Shown here in pieces: positions 26,974 to 37,010 of a stretch of 64,000 nt of DNA (within the stretch, counting starts at the first letter, position 1; each line of letters starts with the position of its first letter). Below the pieces are notes generated by a model. It was not told the DNA's origin and made no database searches. It saw nothing but the letters and a program-made list of their open reading frames with translations. The stretch comes from RUG13409 sp045546135 (GTDB taxonomy: Bacteria; Bacillota; Clostridia; Peptostreptococcales; Anaerovoracaceae), in the NCBI GenBank assembly GCA_045546135.1, contig JAZQCD010000023.1, forward strand, positions 68,421 through 132,420, given 5' to 3'. The translations under genes and the position numbers were made by a program.

Positions 26974-27675
26974 GTGGCATTCATAGAATTCAAAAACGTT
27001 TCAAAAATATATCAGATGGGAGAAGTCGAGATCAAGGCTCTTGACGACATATCCTTTTCCATAGAAAAGGGTGAATTCGTCGTGGTCCTCGGAGCCAGCG
27101 GAGCAGGAAAGACCACCATCCTCAATATCCTTGGAGGTATGGATACTGCAAGCAAGGGTGAAGTCATCATAGATGATGAGGATATAGCCGGCTATGATGC
27201 AAAGCAGCTTACAGACTACAGGCGCTTTGATATCGGCTTTGTATTTCAGTTCTATAATCTGGTCCAAAACCTCACAGCAAAGGAGAACGTGGACCTGGCT
27301 CTTCAGATATCTAAAGACCCTCTTGATTCAAGAACTGTCCTTGGGATGGTAGGTCTAAAGAGCAGGATGAACAATTTCCCGTCTCAACTTTCAGGAGGAG
27401 AGCAGCAAAGGGTCGCCATAGCAAGAGCAGTTGCAAAGAATCCAAAGCTCCTTCTTTGCGATGAACCGACAGGAGCACTTGACTATGTAACAGGAAAGCA
27501 GGTCCTGAAAGTCCTTCAGGATATGAACAAAAATAACGGCATGACAGTAGTCATGATCACTCATAACGGAGCTCTTGCCGATATGGGTCAAAAGATCATC
27601 AGAGTAAAGAGCGGCCACATAGAGTCAGTGGAGATAAACGAACATCCAAAAGCCATAGAGGATATTGAATATTAA
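26974..27675 (+). CDS. ABC transporter ATP-binding protein (LolD/MacB type)
   Basis: 233 residues from a GTG one base after the TetR stop, with CAGGAG 9 bases upstream. Walker A GASGAGKTT (about 39-47), the MacB-type FVFQFYNL, signature LSGGEQQR and Walker B LLLCDEPTGALD are all present. The permease gene begins immediately after its stop. Together they form an ABC exporter of the FtsX-permease type. Confidence 0.92.
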   Translation: MAFIEFKNVSKIYQMGEVEIKALDDISFSIEKGEFVVVLGASGAGKTTILNILGGMDTASKGEVIIDDEDIAGYDAKQLTDYRRFDIGFVFQFYNLVQNLTAKENVDLALQISKDPLDSRTVLGMVGLKSRMNNFPSQLSGGEQQRVAIARAVAKNPKLLLCDEPTGALDYVTGKQVLKVLQDMNKNNGMTVVMITHNGALADMGQKIIRVKSGHIESVEINEHPKAIEDIEY

Positions 27676-30600
27676 ATGTTTCAAAAGGACACTTTCAGAT
27701 TAATAAAAAGTACTTTCAACAGGTTCTTTTCACTTTTCATGATGGTGGTAATAGGCGTAGCCTTCATGATGGGGCTTATGTCCACCAAGATAATAATGAA
27801 GGGAAGCGTTGATGCATATAACGACAAATACAAACTGCAGGATCTGCAGCTTGTATCTTCCTATGGTTTTGATGAAGATGATATAGATGCCATAAAAAAG
27901 CAGGAAGGACTTTCAGGAGTCTTCCCATCTAAATTTGTTGATTGCTACTGCAAGAGAGCGACAGGCAGCAACACGGTAACAAGGGTAGAAGAGATCGAAA
28001 GAAATGTAAATGAGCTGGAACTTGTTGAAGGCAGATTTCCGAATAAAAGTGATGAGATAGTGCTCCTTTATGCCAGTGTATATCCATCGGCATATCCTGT
28101 CGGTACAAAGGTCACGCTTTACCTTGAAAAAGACGATCTCTCAGAGCAGCTTAAAAATCTTGAATATACCATAGTAGGTTTTGCAGAATGTCCCGCATAC
28201 TATTCAAAGGCTCTTGGAAACAGCACCCTCGACAACAAAGAACTCAGCATGGTATGCTTTGTACCTTCTGATAATTTCCTTGAGGATTACTATAAAACAG
28301 TATATCTGACCTTGGATGGCGCAGAAGAGTATGTATCCTATACAGACGAATACAAAGATTTTGTATCTGAAGAGATCATGGATATAGAAAACTTTGCTGC
28401 TGTTCAGCAGGAGCATAGAAAAGCAAAGATCAAGGATGAATATGAAGAAGAGTTAAGAAAAGGCGAAGAGGAATTTGAAGAAAAGAAAGCCGAAGGGCAG
28501 AAGGCTCTTGAAGATGCAAAAAAAGAACTTGATGATGCCAATGTAAAATTGATACTTGCAGAGATGCAGATAGATCAAAATATGGCAACGCTCAGCGCAT
28601 CAAAGGCCCTTATAGAAGAAAATGAGAAAAAGCTGGAAGCCAATGAAAAGCTCCTTGCAGATGCTGCCTCTCAGGTCGAAGCTGCAGATCCTGACGGAAG
28701 GAGTTTTGATGAGATCTATGAACAGGTCTCAGCCATATATGGTGTATACCAGGTACTCAAGACTGTAAGCTCTTCAGATATAGCATCTGAAGGACTCAGC
28801 ATTTCAGCTCTTGAAGAAAGAAACGAAGAGATAAGGGCACAGATCGATGCCAACGATATCGAGATCAAAGCTTTGGAAACAGAGCTTGAAGCCCTTGATC
28901 CACAAGAAGAAAACTACGAGCAGGAAAGCTCGAGGATAAACGGTGAGATAGCTCTTTTAAGAGTGAGAAACAATACTCTTGAAGGAGAATACAATGCAAA
29001 TCTGGCTGCTATCACAGCTATGAGAAATGCCGGCGTAAGCGATGTATCAGGAAGCATTGAAGATATACTCGCTCAGCTCGATGCTGCTGCAGGCGGTTCT
29101 GTAGAAGAAAGCTATGCACAAATTTCAGCTCTAAAAAACGGACTTGATCAGGTAGCAGATGGCAGAGCTCAGCTTGAAGCAGGTAAAGCAGAACTAAAGG
29201 CAGGAGAAGAGCAGCTTTATGCTTATCAGGCAACTATCGCTTCATCAAGAAAGCAATATGAGCAGGCCCTGAAAGAATACAATGACGGTGTATACGAGTT
29301 CAACACTGAGATAGAAAAGGCTGAGAGCGAACTAAAAAAGGCAAGGCAAGAGCTTGAGGACCTTCCTGACGCTGCATGGACCATACTTGACAGAGACAGT
29401 CATTATTCCAGCTACATGTTTAAAGGCAGCGCCGATCAAATGGGGACCATAGGCGTATCCCTTCCCGTTTTGTTTTTCCTCGTTGCTGCTCTTGTATCCA
29501 TGACTACCATGACCAGGCTCATAGATGAGCAAAGAGGCCAGATAGGCATATTCAGAGCCCTTGGCTTTTCCAATGGAGCCATTATCGGGAAATATGTCGT
29601 CTATTCTTTGCTTGCTACTTTGAGCGGCAGCGTATTTGGCGTAGTCATAGGTCTTGCCATATTCCCGACCGTAATATACAACGCATGGCGGCTCATGTAT
29701 ATTTTGCCTCCCATGCAGATCATAGTAAATATACCTATACTGATCCTTTGCGTCTCATCTTTCAGTCTCCTTCTTTGCGGTATCAGCGCTTTGGTAGTAA
29801 GGAAGACATTAAGGGAAATGCCGTCTCAGCTCATGAGGCCAAAGGCGCCGAAGAATGCAAAACCTGTGTTCCTTGAAAAGATCAAGTTCATATGGAACAA
29901 GCTCTCCTTTACATCAAAGATCACGGCAAGGAACATCATAAGGTATAAATCAAGGTTCTTCATGACGGTAATAGGCGTTGCCGGTTGCACAGGACTTCTT
30001 GTGGTAGGATGGGGCGTAAAAGATTCTATCGGAGATATCATAGAGATCCAGTTCGGACGTATATTTGGCTATGAATATTCTGTAAATATACAAGACGACA
30101 GGAATCTGGATGAATTCATAGCTGTGCTTGAGAACGACCTTGACTACAGATACATGGCTCCTGTCATGGAGTTCACATCAAGGCTTTACGGAGGCAAGAA
30201 TGACGATCAGACCATGTCTGTATATGTCATAGATGCAAGGAAGTCTGATGAGCTCTTGGACCTCAGGAAGCCGAACGGGAAAACTAAGATAAGGCTTGGA
30301 AACAGCGGGGTCATAGTATCAGAAAAATTCGCAAACACAAATAATATAAAAAAGGGAGACTTTATAACCATAGAATCAAGGCTCGGCGTAAAGGCGCAGG
30401 TGGAGGTGAGCGATATCTGCGAGATGTATTTCCAGCATTATGTTTTCATGTCGGAAGTCTGTTATAGGAATACTTTTGGTGAGGAGATACATCCAAAATA
30501 TATTGCAGTCTGTACTGAAAACGGTGAAAAACTTGCAAGAGATATGAAAAAGATAGAAGGGTATGTGTCAACTGTAGATTTCAGCGCCCTCATAAGTACT

Positions 30601-31023
30601 TTCGAAAATATGATAAATGCTCTTGATTTCATTATACTTGTAATCATCGTCACTGCAGGGGCTCTTGCCTTCGTTGTGCTCATAAATCTAACGCAGGTAA
30701 ATATTTCGGAGAGGATGAGAGAGATAGCTACACTGAAAGTCCTTGGATTCAGAGACGGAGAAGTGAACTCCTATCTCTTTAAGGAAATATTCCTTTTGTC
30801 CCTTATCGGTGCAGTTCTTGGTCTTCCTCTCGGTGTTGTAGAGCATCACTTCATCATGAATATCATAAGTATGGATATGGTCAAGTTCGGTAATACTGTA
30901 TATCCGCTGAGCTTTGCTTACGCTTTTGGACTTACCATTGCATTTACTTTGCTCGTGCTTCAGATGACTAAGAAGTCTCTTAGGAACATTCAGATGGTAG
31001 AATCATTAAAGTCTGTTGAATAA
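27676..31023 (+). CDS. Large FtsX-domain ABC permease with a long coiled coil
   Basis: 1115 residues starting directly after the ATPase stop. One N-terminal helix (about 17-37), an outer domain to about 235, then about 300 residues of Glu/Lys/Ala-rich heptads (about 240-570) predicted to form an extracytoplasmic coiled-coil hairpin, then a first FtsX membrane unit (about 595-720), a second helix and outer domain (about 755-970) and a last FtsX unit (about 975-1110). Such long-coil FtsX permeases are frequent in Clostridia under TetR control and are usually called antimicrobial-peptide or lipid exporters; the coil could bridge the cell wall or contact a partner. Substrate unknown. Confidence 0.88.
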   Translation: MFQKDTFRLIKSTFNRFFSLFMMVVIGVAFMMGLMSTKIIMKGSVDAYNDKYKLQDLQLVSSYGFDEDDIDAIKKQEGLSGVFPSKFVDCYCKRATGSNTVTRVEEIERNVNELELVEGRFPNKSDEIVLLYASVYPSAYPVGTKVTLYLEKDDLSEQLKNLEYTIVGFAECPAYYSKALGNSTLDNKELSMVCFVPSDNFLEDYYKTVYLTLDGAEEYVSYTDEYKDFVSEEIMDIENFAAVQQEHRKAKIKDEYEEELRKGEEEFEEKKAEGQKALEDAKKELDDANVKLILAEMQIDQNMATLSASKALIEENEKKLEANEKLLADAASQVEAADPDGRSFDEIYEQVSAIYGVYQVLKTVSSSDIASEGLSISALEERNEEIRAQIDANDIEIKALETELEALDPQEENYEQESSRINGEIALLRVRNNTLEGEYNANLAAITAMRNAGVSDVSGSIEDILAQLDAAAGGSVEESYAQISALKNGLDQVADGRAQLEAGKAELKAGEEQLYAYQATIASSRKQYEQALKEYNDGVYEFNTEIEKAESELKKARQELEDLPDAAWTILDRDSHYSSYMFKGSADQMGTIGVSLPVLFFLVAALVSMTTMTRLIDEQRGQIGIFRALGFSNGAIIGKYVVYSLLATLSGSVFGVVIGLAIFPTVIYNAWRLMYILPPMQIIVNIPILILCVSSFSLLLCGISALVVRKTLREMPSQLMRPKAPKNAKPVFLEKIKFIWNKLSFTSKITARNIIRYKSRFFMTVIGVAGCTGLLVVGWGVKDSIGDIIEIQFGRIFGYEYSVNIQDDRNLDEFIAVLENDLDYRYMAPVMEFTSRLYGGKNDDQTMSVYVIDARKSDELLDLRKPNGKTKIRLGNSGVIVSEKFANTNNIKKGDFITIESRLGVKAQVEVSDICEMYFQHYVFMSEVCYRNTFGEEIHPKYIAVCTENGEKLARDMKKIEGYVSTVDFSALISTFENMINALDFIILVIIVTAGALAFVVLINLTQVNISERMREIATLKVLGFRDGEVNSYLFKEIFLLSLIGAVLGLPLGVVEHHFIMNIISMDMVKFGNTVYPLSFAYAFGLTIAFTLLVLQMTKKSLRNIQMVESLKSVE

Positions 31024-31059
31024 GCATAATGCAAGTTTCAGAATAGTTTTAAAAATGAA

Positions 31060-31086
31060 AGGGGGAAGGCATTTTGCCTTCCCTTG
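31060..31086. terminator. Shared terminator between convergent genes
   Basis: GGGAAGGC pairs with GCCTTCCC across a 5-base loop; T-rich sequence follows on the minus strand, so it serves polY and also ends the ABC operon. Confidence 0.75.
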
Positions 31087-31091
31087 AGTCT

Positions 31092-32618
31092 TTAAGCCCT
31101 GTGGCCTCCTATCTGGCTGTTTCTGTCCTTTGCAGTTGCAGCCTCCTGGAGGTTCATGCCCTTTAATATGGCATTTTTTCCGAATTTCTCTTTTATTTTG
31201 AGTATGGTCTCCTGTTCTTTTTTCTCTTTTTCAAGATCTAAAGCCTTCTTCTTTTCTTCTGCTTCTCTTGCAGCATAGTCTGTGAACATATCGAGCTGTT
31301 CATTTTCGTGAGGATCCTTTACATCCTCAGGGGCTATGACCTTGTTTGCTACTACATACATCCTTCTTACGAGAAGGTCTTTGTCTACTATCCTGTCATA
31401 GAGCTTCATTACAGCTTCAGAGATCTCTCTCGTTGAGGATGAGTAGGAGGGAAGGTTTATGGATCCGTGTGCGTTCTTCGGCGTCTTTATGCCGTAATAA
31501 TTCTCTTTGATGGTGCCCTTGTACTTTTGCATCACAGCAGGATTTTGAAGGTTTGATGTATCATAACCTACAGTAAGGACCATCTGATTCGTTACAAGGT
31601 TCTTTCTTACAAGGTCAAGGACAAGAAGGTCTGCCATCTCCTGAACGACTATCCTTGCTTCATCAAAGGTATAGGGGTAGCTTAAGACCTGTCCTGAACT
31701 TATGCTGTTTGATTCTGAGTGATAATTTTTTATATCCTTGATGGAGCAGGGCTCCCAGCCCCATGCATGGTCTATGAGAAGCTCAGCGTTTATTCCGAAG
31801 AGTTTGTACAAAAGGTCTTCATTGTGAAAATCAGAAGGTCTTCCAATGGAGCACCTTGCAATGTCTCCCATTGTGAAAAGTCCGTGGCTTTCAAGCCTTT
31901 TTGCATAGCCTTTCCCGACTCTCCAAAAGTCAGTGATGGGTCTGTGGTCCCATAGGAGCTCTCTGTATGATCTTTCATCAAGCTCTGCTATCCTGACTCC
32001 GTCTTTATCGGGAGGCATATGCTTTGCGACTATATCCATTGCTATCTTGCATAGGTACATATTTGTCCCTATACCTGCTGTAGCAGTGATGCCTGTTTCT
32101 TTTAAAACAGATCTTACGAGCATCATTGTGAACTCGTGAGCATTTACGTTATACAGTTCTAAATACCTTGTCGCGTCTATGAATACTTCATCTATGGAAT
32201 AGACATGTATGTCATCGGGAGATACGAATTTAAGATACATTTGATATATCTTCGTGCTTATATCCATATATTTTTGCATCTGAGGCCTTGCAACTATATA
32301 GTCAAGCTCAAGAGATGGGTCCTTCATCAGCTCCGAATAAATATATGACTTTCCAGCAAATTTCTTTCCGGGAGCTTTTGAAAGCCTTTCAGCATTGATC
32401 TCTTTTACTTTTTGGACAACTTCAAAGAGCCTTGGTCTTCCTCCTGTACCGAAAGTCTTAAGGGAAGGGGAGACTGCAAGGCATATGGTCTTTTCAGTGC
32501 GGCTGAGGTCAGCTACGACGAGATTCGTGTCCAGTGGATCAAGATCTCTTTGCACGCATTCAGCCGAAGCGTAAAAGGATTTAAGATCTATTGCTATATA
32601 TGTTTTTCCCATATCCAT
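31092..32618 (-). CDS. Y-family DNA polymerase (UmuC/DinB-like)
   Basis: 508 residues when started at the ATG at 32618; the frame stays open for 41 more codons upstream, but the family begins at YIAIDLKSFYASAECV. The catalytic carboxylates are visible (AIDLKS, and YSIDEVFID near residue 128), followed by the thumb and little-finger regions. The C-terminal 60 residues are Lys/Glu-rich. Such polymerases copy across damaged DNA. This longer clostridial UmuC-like type is often next to a YolD or similar small protein; here the probable small partner is at 20.9 kb. No strong ribosome site is visible. Confidence 0.9.
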   Translation of the reverse strand: MDMGKTYIAIDLKSFYASAECVQRDLDPLDTNLVVADLSRTEKTICLAVSPSLKTFGTGGRPRLFEVVQKVKEINAERLSKAPGKKFAGKSYIYSELMKDPSLELDYIVARPQMQKYMDISTKIYQMYLKFVSPDDIHVYSIDEVFIDATRYLELYNVNAHEFTMMLVRSVLKETGITATAGIGTNMYLCKIAMDIVAKHMPPDKDGVRIAELDERSYRELLWDHRPITDFWRVGKGYAKRLESHGLFTMGDIARCSIGRPSDFHNEDLLYKLFGINAELLIDHAWGWEPCSIKDIKNYHSESNSISSGQVLSYPYTFDEARIVVQEMADLLVLDLVRKNLVTNQMVLTVGYDTSNLQNPAVMQKYKGTIKENYYGIKTPKNAHGSINLPSYSSSTREISEAVMKLYDRIVDKDLLVRRMYVVANKVIAPEDVKDPHENEQLDMFTDYAAREAEEKKKALDLEKEKKEQETILKIKEKFGKNAILKGMNLQEAATAKDRNSQIGGHRA

Positions 32619-32838
32619 ATTATATATCACTATTATTTCTAAAGCAAAACATATGTTCTCATTTTTCTCCTTTGATAGTATCAAAGCAAAGACATAAGCG
32701 CCATATATGTTTTTTGCAAAAGTAAGGGTATTTTTATACATTTGGGTACAAATCCATGGATATATGTGAGATAATGAAAAAGTTAGGTATGATCAACAGT
32801 TTGACTTTTAATAAGCATTTTTTAAGCAGGAGCAGAGC

Positions 32839-34440
32839 ATGACGATCGATCTTGAAAAGATAGGTATAAGGGATACTGTGAAGATACACAGGAATCCTTC
32901 CTATGATGATCTTTACCTTGCAGAGACAAGGGAAGGCTTAAATGGATATGAGGCCGCTTCTAAGACAGAACTCGGCGCACTCAATGTCTTTACAGGGATA
33001 TTTACAGGAAGGTCTCCTAAAGACAAGTATATAGTCATGGACGAAAGGTCTAAGGACACTGTCTGGTGGACGTCAGAGGAATATGAAAACGACAACCACC
33101 CCATGGACATGGATACCTGGGAAAAGGTACTTGCCATAGCAAAGGAGCAATTGTCAGGAAAAGAACTTTATGTCATGGATGCTTTTTGCGGGGCTGATGA
33201 AAAGACTCGCATGGCCGTAAGGTTCATCATGGAAGTTCCGTGGCAGGCTCATTTTGTAAAGAACATGTTCATAAGGCCTAATGAGAAGGAACTCGAAAGC
33301 TTTGAACCTGACTTTACAGTCTACTGCGCATCTAAAGCAAAGGTGGACGGATACAAAGAACTGGGTCTGAGATCTGATACCTGCATAGCCTTCAATATCA
33401 CAAGCAAAGAACAGGTCATACTCAATACCTGGTACGGCGGAGAGATGAAAAAGGGCATGTTTTCCATGATGAATTATTACCTGCCCCTTAAAGGCATAGC
33501 ATCTATGCATTGCTCCGCGAATACAGATCTTAACGGAGAGAATACAGCCATATTCTTCGGTCTTTCAGGAACGGGCAAGACCACGCTTTCAACAGATCCA
33601 AAAAGACTTCTCGTCGGAGATGACGAGCACGGATGGAACGAAAGGGGAGTATTCAACCTTGAGGGCGGCTGCTATGCAAAGGTCATCGATCTTGACAAAG
33701 ATGCGGAACCTGACATATATAACGCGATCAAAAGAGATGCTCTTCTTGAAAATGTGACAGTGAGCGTTGATGGCGTGCTTGATTTTCATGACAAGTCATT
33801 GACTGAAAATACGAGAGTCTCTTATCCTATCTATCACATTGAGAATATATTAAAACCTATATCCTTTGCGCCGCCTGCAAAGAGAGTCATATTCCTTTCT
33901 GCAGATGCCTTCGGCGTGCTTCCGCCTGTCTCCTTGCTTGATGCAGATCAAACTGAATACTATTTTCTTTCAGGTTTCACAGCAAAACTTGCAGGAACGG
34001 AAAGAGGTATAACGGAACCTGTCCCGACCTTTTCCGCATGCTTTGGGCAGGCCTTCCTTGAACTTCACCCCGTAAAGTATGCAGAAGAACTCGTAAAGAG
34101 GATGAAGGAAAGCGGAGCAAAAGCTTATCTTGTCAATACCGGATGGAACGGAACAGGCAAAAGGATATCCATCAAAGACACAAGAGGCATAATAGATGCC
34201 ATACTTTGCGGAAGCATAGATGAAGCTGAAACAGAAAAGATAGGATATTTCGGTCTTCGCATACCAAAGGAGCTCAGCGGTGTAGACAGTTCCATACTGG
34301 ACCCGAAAAATACTTACGAAGACCCTTCCGAGTGGGAGAGAAGAGCAAAGGCCCTTGCAGAAAGCTTCATGGACAATTTCAAAAAATTTGAAGGAGACGA
34401 AAGATGCAGGGAACTTGCAAAGGCGGGTCCTCACATTTGA
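32839..34440 (+). CDS. pckA: Phosphoenolpyruvate carboxykinase (ATP)
   Basis: 533 residues, the normal length, with AGGAG before the ATG. Family motifs: GIFTGRSPKDKY (about 53-64), the kinase P-loop GLSGTGKTTLS (about 241-251), the metal-binding VGDDEHGW and ITEPVPTFSACFG. The enzyme interconverts oxaloacetate + ATP with PEP + CO2 + ADP; in anaerobes it may run in either direction. Transcribed alone, divergent from polY. Confidence 0.97.
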   Translation: MTIDLEKIGIRDTVKIHRNPSYDDLYLAETREGLNGYEAASKTELGALNVFTGIFTGRSPKDKYIVMDERSKDTVWWTSEEYENDNHPMDMDTWEKVLAIAKEQLSGKELYVMDAFCGADEKTRMAVRFIMEVPWQAHFVKNMFIRPNEKELESFEPDFTVYCASKAKVDGYKELGLRSDTCIAFNITSKEQVILNTWYGGEMKKGMFSMMNYYLPLKGIASMHCSANTDLNGENTAIFFGLSGTGKTTLSTDPKRLLVGDDEHGWNERGVFNLEGGCYAKVIDLDKDAEPDIYNAIKRDALLENVTVSVDGVLDFHDKSLTENTRVSYPIYHIENILKPISFAPPAKRVIFLSADAFGVLPPVSLLDADQTEYYFLSGFTAKLAGTERGITEPVPTFSACFGQAFLELHPVKYAEELVKRMKESGAKAYLVNTGWNGTGKRISIKDTRGIIDAILCGSIDEAETEKIGYFGLRIPKELSGVDSSILDPKNTYEDPSEWERRAKALAESFMDNFKKFEGDERCRELAKAGPHI

Positions 34441-34503
34441 AATATCGACATTTGAGCCAAAGATAAACAGGATATATGTAGATATGTTTTAGTATATATA
34501 TGA

Positions 34504-34535
34504 AAAGGACCGTTTCAGAGTTGAAACGATCCTTT
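34504..34535 (-). terminator. Terminator of the reverse-strand TetR gene
   Basis: AAAGGACCGTTTCA pairs with TGAAACGATCCTTT with one imperfect position (a G-T pair in the minus-strand RNA) and a 4-base loop. Confidence 0.7.
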
Positions 34536-34539
34536 GATC

Positions 34540-35214
34540 TTATTCTTGGAAATATACCTCGAAATCATCGAAGCCCTTCATTTTTATCTTGAGCTTGTCT
34601 GATATGGCGAGAGCTTCCCTCGTGACTTCAGTCATGTCAGCTCTTACTAAGTAGATATGAAGGAAAAGAGTCTGCAGTATCATTTTGACTCTTTCTACAT
34701 CTTTAGAAAGCAGAGGATAATTTTTTTCCTGTGCAACGGACATGATACCAGCTGCAAATGATGAAGAATATATCTCAAGCAGCTGTTCTGAGGGCTGGGA
34801 TCCTGATAATTGATGGTAGATGACAAGGTTTTTCTTTATGCCTATTTTTATCTGCTCTGTGACGTAGGGCTGGCAATGCATCTTCCTATAGGTCTTCATG
34901 AAAGGATCGTCAACAAGCAAAGCTTCTGCAAGTATGAGTATGTAAGCTAAGTTATGAACGGTTTTTGATTCGTTCATGAGATCTGGGTAGTGCTTATCGA
35001 GTTCTTCTATGATCTTGTCAGAGAGAGTGCTAAGGAGCATATAGTAAAGCTCATCTTTGCTCCCGAAATGGTAATTGAGCATGCTCACCGAGACATCGGC
35101 TTCTTTGCATATATCCCTTACTGTTACACAGTCATATCCCTTTTCTTCGAGAAGTCTTTTTGTAACATCTATTATTTTGTTTTTAGTCAATTCACTTTTT
35201 TGGTATCCTGCCAT
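34540..35214 (-). CDS. TetR-family regulator divergent from a GPH transporter
   Basis: 224 residues. The N-terminal helix-turn-helix is clear (GYDCVTVRDICKEADVSVSM, then LNYHFGSKDELYYMLL, about residues 25-62). The remainder is helical and is probably a ligand pocket. It faces the GPH transporter gene across 245 bases holding a consensus promoter and several ATCGAA-containing repeats, so it is the likely controller of the transporter and perhaps of the URO-D locus downstream. Its inducer may be the transported compound (inference). Confidence 0.88.
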   Translation of the reverse strand: MAGYQKSELTKNKIIDVTKRLLEEKGYDCVTVRDICKEADVSVSMLNYHFGSKDELYYMLLSTLSDKIIEELDKHYPDLMNESKTVHNLAYILILAEALLVDDPFMKTYRKMHCQPYVTEQIKIGIKKNLVIYHQLSGSQPSEQLLEIYSSSFAAGIMSVAQEKNYPLLSKDVERVKMILQTLFLHIYLVRADMTEVTREALAISDKLKIKMKGFDDFEVYFQE

Positions 35215-35295
35215 GCGACATACAGTCCCCTTCTATATCGATTTTATCATATCTTGAAAATTATACCATACATGTTCTAAATTTTGATTTATAAA

Positions 35296-35339
35296 ATCGA
35301 ACAAATTCGATATATCACTTTTGTTTGAATCGAACAAAA
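35296..35339. promoter_or_regulatory. Two inverted repeats upstream of the GPH transporter
   Basis: ATCGAA-CAAA-TTCGAT (35296-35311) and TTTTGTT-N7-AACAAAA (35319-35339) lie between the divergent TetR and GPH genes; the element AATCGAACA recurs at 35413-35421, just after the promoter. These are candidate binding sites for the adjacent TetR-type regulator. Confidence 0.55.
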
Positions 35340-35374
35340 CCTGAAATATGTACACTATTATGGGAAAAAATAGT

Positions 35375-35403
35375 TTGACAACCTTCTGTATCAAATATAT
35401 AAT
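35375..35403 (+). promoter_or_regulatory. Consensus sigma-A promoter of the GPH transporter
   Basis: TTGACA (35375-35380), a 17-base spacer and TATAAT (35398-35403): a perfect consensus promoter. It implies strong transcription once the flanking operators are free. Confidence 0.85.
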
Positions 35404-35459
35404 GCGTACATAAATCGAACATGTTATGTGTTTTTTGGTTATTATTTAGGAGGCTTATA

Positions 35460-36839
35460 ATGAGCGACAACAATGCAAGAACATTATCCTTCAAACAGAT
35501 CTTCCTTTATGGATTTGGCGGAATGTTCACCTACGGCTTCCAGCTGGTACTTGCGGGATATTTCCTGAACTACTTCATGACAGACGTTCTCATGATCCCG
35601 ACAGCTTTGGCAGCTACTCTGAACGTAATCGTTCAGTTCACAAAAGTCATTTCTATGGCTATCGCCGGTGCAGTCATCGACTCCACTAACCCAAAGGCAG
35701 GAAGATATCGTACATGGTATCTCCTCTGCGGTATCTCAATGGGAATCACACTTCCACTTACATTCCTGAACTTCGGAATCGCGCCATCCACAGCAGGCAT
35801 CCTCTTCATCGTATTCTACGTGATCATGATGACTTCATACAACTTCGGTTGGACAGCACTCCGTGCTCTTGCAGGAAAACTTGGAAAGACAGGAAACGAT
35901 TCAACGATCCTTGGATCTGCAGCAAACGTAGCAGGAACTATTCCTTCCATCATCTACATGCTCATCGGTTCTGCACTTCTTGCTATCCCGATGCCGTTCC
36001 TCAAGGGAGTCAACAACCCATACTTCATGTTCGGACTTCTTTCCGGCGTGCTCATCTTCATCGGTGGATTCATAATCTTCAACCTTGCAAAGGATGTTGA
36101 AGGTCCTAAGGCTCAGGAAGTTGCAGTTACAAAGGCAGCTGCACCGAAGCAGGAAAAGATCGGTCTTTGGACAATGATCAAGAACCTCAAGGGTCCCGGA
36201 CTTGTTTACCTTATCGCACTCATCCTCGACTCTGTACAGAGCGGTACATTCTCCGTTCTCCTTCCTTACTACTGCAACTACGTACTTGGTAACCCAGGTA
36301 TCACAGGCGCAACCATAGGCGTAAACGCAGCTCTTGCATGCGTAGGTTCCTTCTTTGTTCCTGTAATTGCAAAGAAGTTCGGAAAGAAGCCTTGCTTCAT
36401 CGCTTATCACTTCGTAATGGCAGCACTTTACATAGTACTTGCTCTTGTTGGTAACAACGGAACAGGATTCGTCGTAGTACGTGGTATCCAGACACTTGTA
36501 AGCTGCTTCGGTATCTGCTTCATGCCTGCATTCATGAACGACGTAGCAGATTACAACGAGATGAAGGGTCTTCCAGGCGCTCGCGGATTCCTCCAGTCTA
36601 TGGCAGGAACAGGCACACGTCTTGGTTCTTCTCTTGCTGCTATCGTTGCATCATTTGCACTTTCCATCATCGGATATGTTGCAGGCGGAGAGATCACACC
36701 TACAATACTCAAGGGATTCACAACACTTCTCATCGTTGTTCCCGGAATCTTTACAGCTCTTTCCGGAGCTTGCATGTTCCTCTATAGGGTAAATGACAAC
36801 GAACTCAACGAGTATCGTGCAAACAGAGCAGCAAAATAA
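35460..36839 (+). CDS. GPH-type sugar/cation symporter family transporter
   Basis: 459 residues from the ATG at 35460 behind AGGAGG; the frame extends upstream without a ribosome site. About twelve membrane segments, the early GFGGMFTYGFQ and the late MNDVADYNEMKG identify the glycoside-pentoside-hexuronide (GPH) branch of the major facilitator superfamily. The second GPH gene at 38.8 kb is a paralogue, sharing NDVADYNEMKG and the same length. Codon choice (ATC, CGT, AAC, TTC) is that of a highly expressed gene, in line with its consensus promoter. The substrate is unlikely to be a plain sugar, given the methyltransferase-like gene between the two transporters, but that is inference. Confidence 0.88.
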   Translation: MSDNNARTLSFKQIFLYGFGGMFTYGFQLVLAGYFLNYFMTDVLMIPTALAATLNVIVQFTKVISMAIAGAVIDSTNPKAGRYRTWYLLCGISMGITLPLTFLNFGIAPSTAGILFIVFYVIMMTSYNFGWTALRALAGKLGKTGNDSTILGSAANVAGTIPSIIYMLIGSALLAIPMPFLKGVNNPYFMFGLLSGVLIFIGGFIIFNLAKDVEGPKAQEVAVTKAAAPKQEKIGLWTMIKNLKGPGLVYLIALILDSVQSGTFSVLLPYYCNYVLGNPGITGATIGVNAALACVGSFFVPVIAKKFGKKPCFIAYHFVMAALYIVLALVGNNGTGFVVVRGIQTLVSCFGICFMPAFMNDVADYNEMKGLPGARGFLQSMAGTGTRLGSSLAAIVASFALSIIGYVAGGEITPTILKGFTTLLIVVPGIFTALSGACMFLYRVNDNELNEYRANRAAK

Positions 36840-36884
36840 GGACATGAGAAAAAAGGCTTTAAAGCCTGTCAATGAAACATCTAT

Positions 36885-36928
36885 AAGGCACCTTCTTCCC
36901 CATAAAAGGTGGGAAGGTGCCTTTTTTA
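36885..36928 (+). terminator. Terminator of the first GPH gene
   Basis: AAGGCACCTTC pairs with GAAGGTGCCTT across a 17-base loop, followed by TTTTT. Strong. Confidence 0.85.
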
Positions 36929-37010
36929 AAAAGTCAACTGCTAAATAATAGGCATCTATGATATAATGCACGCGCATTATGCCTTTAGCAGTGTTAAAAG
37001 AGAGAAAAAT

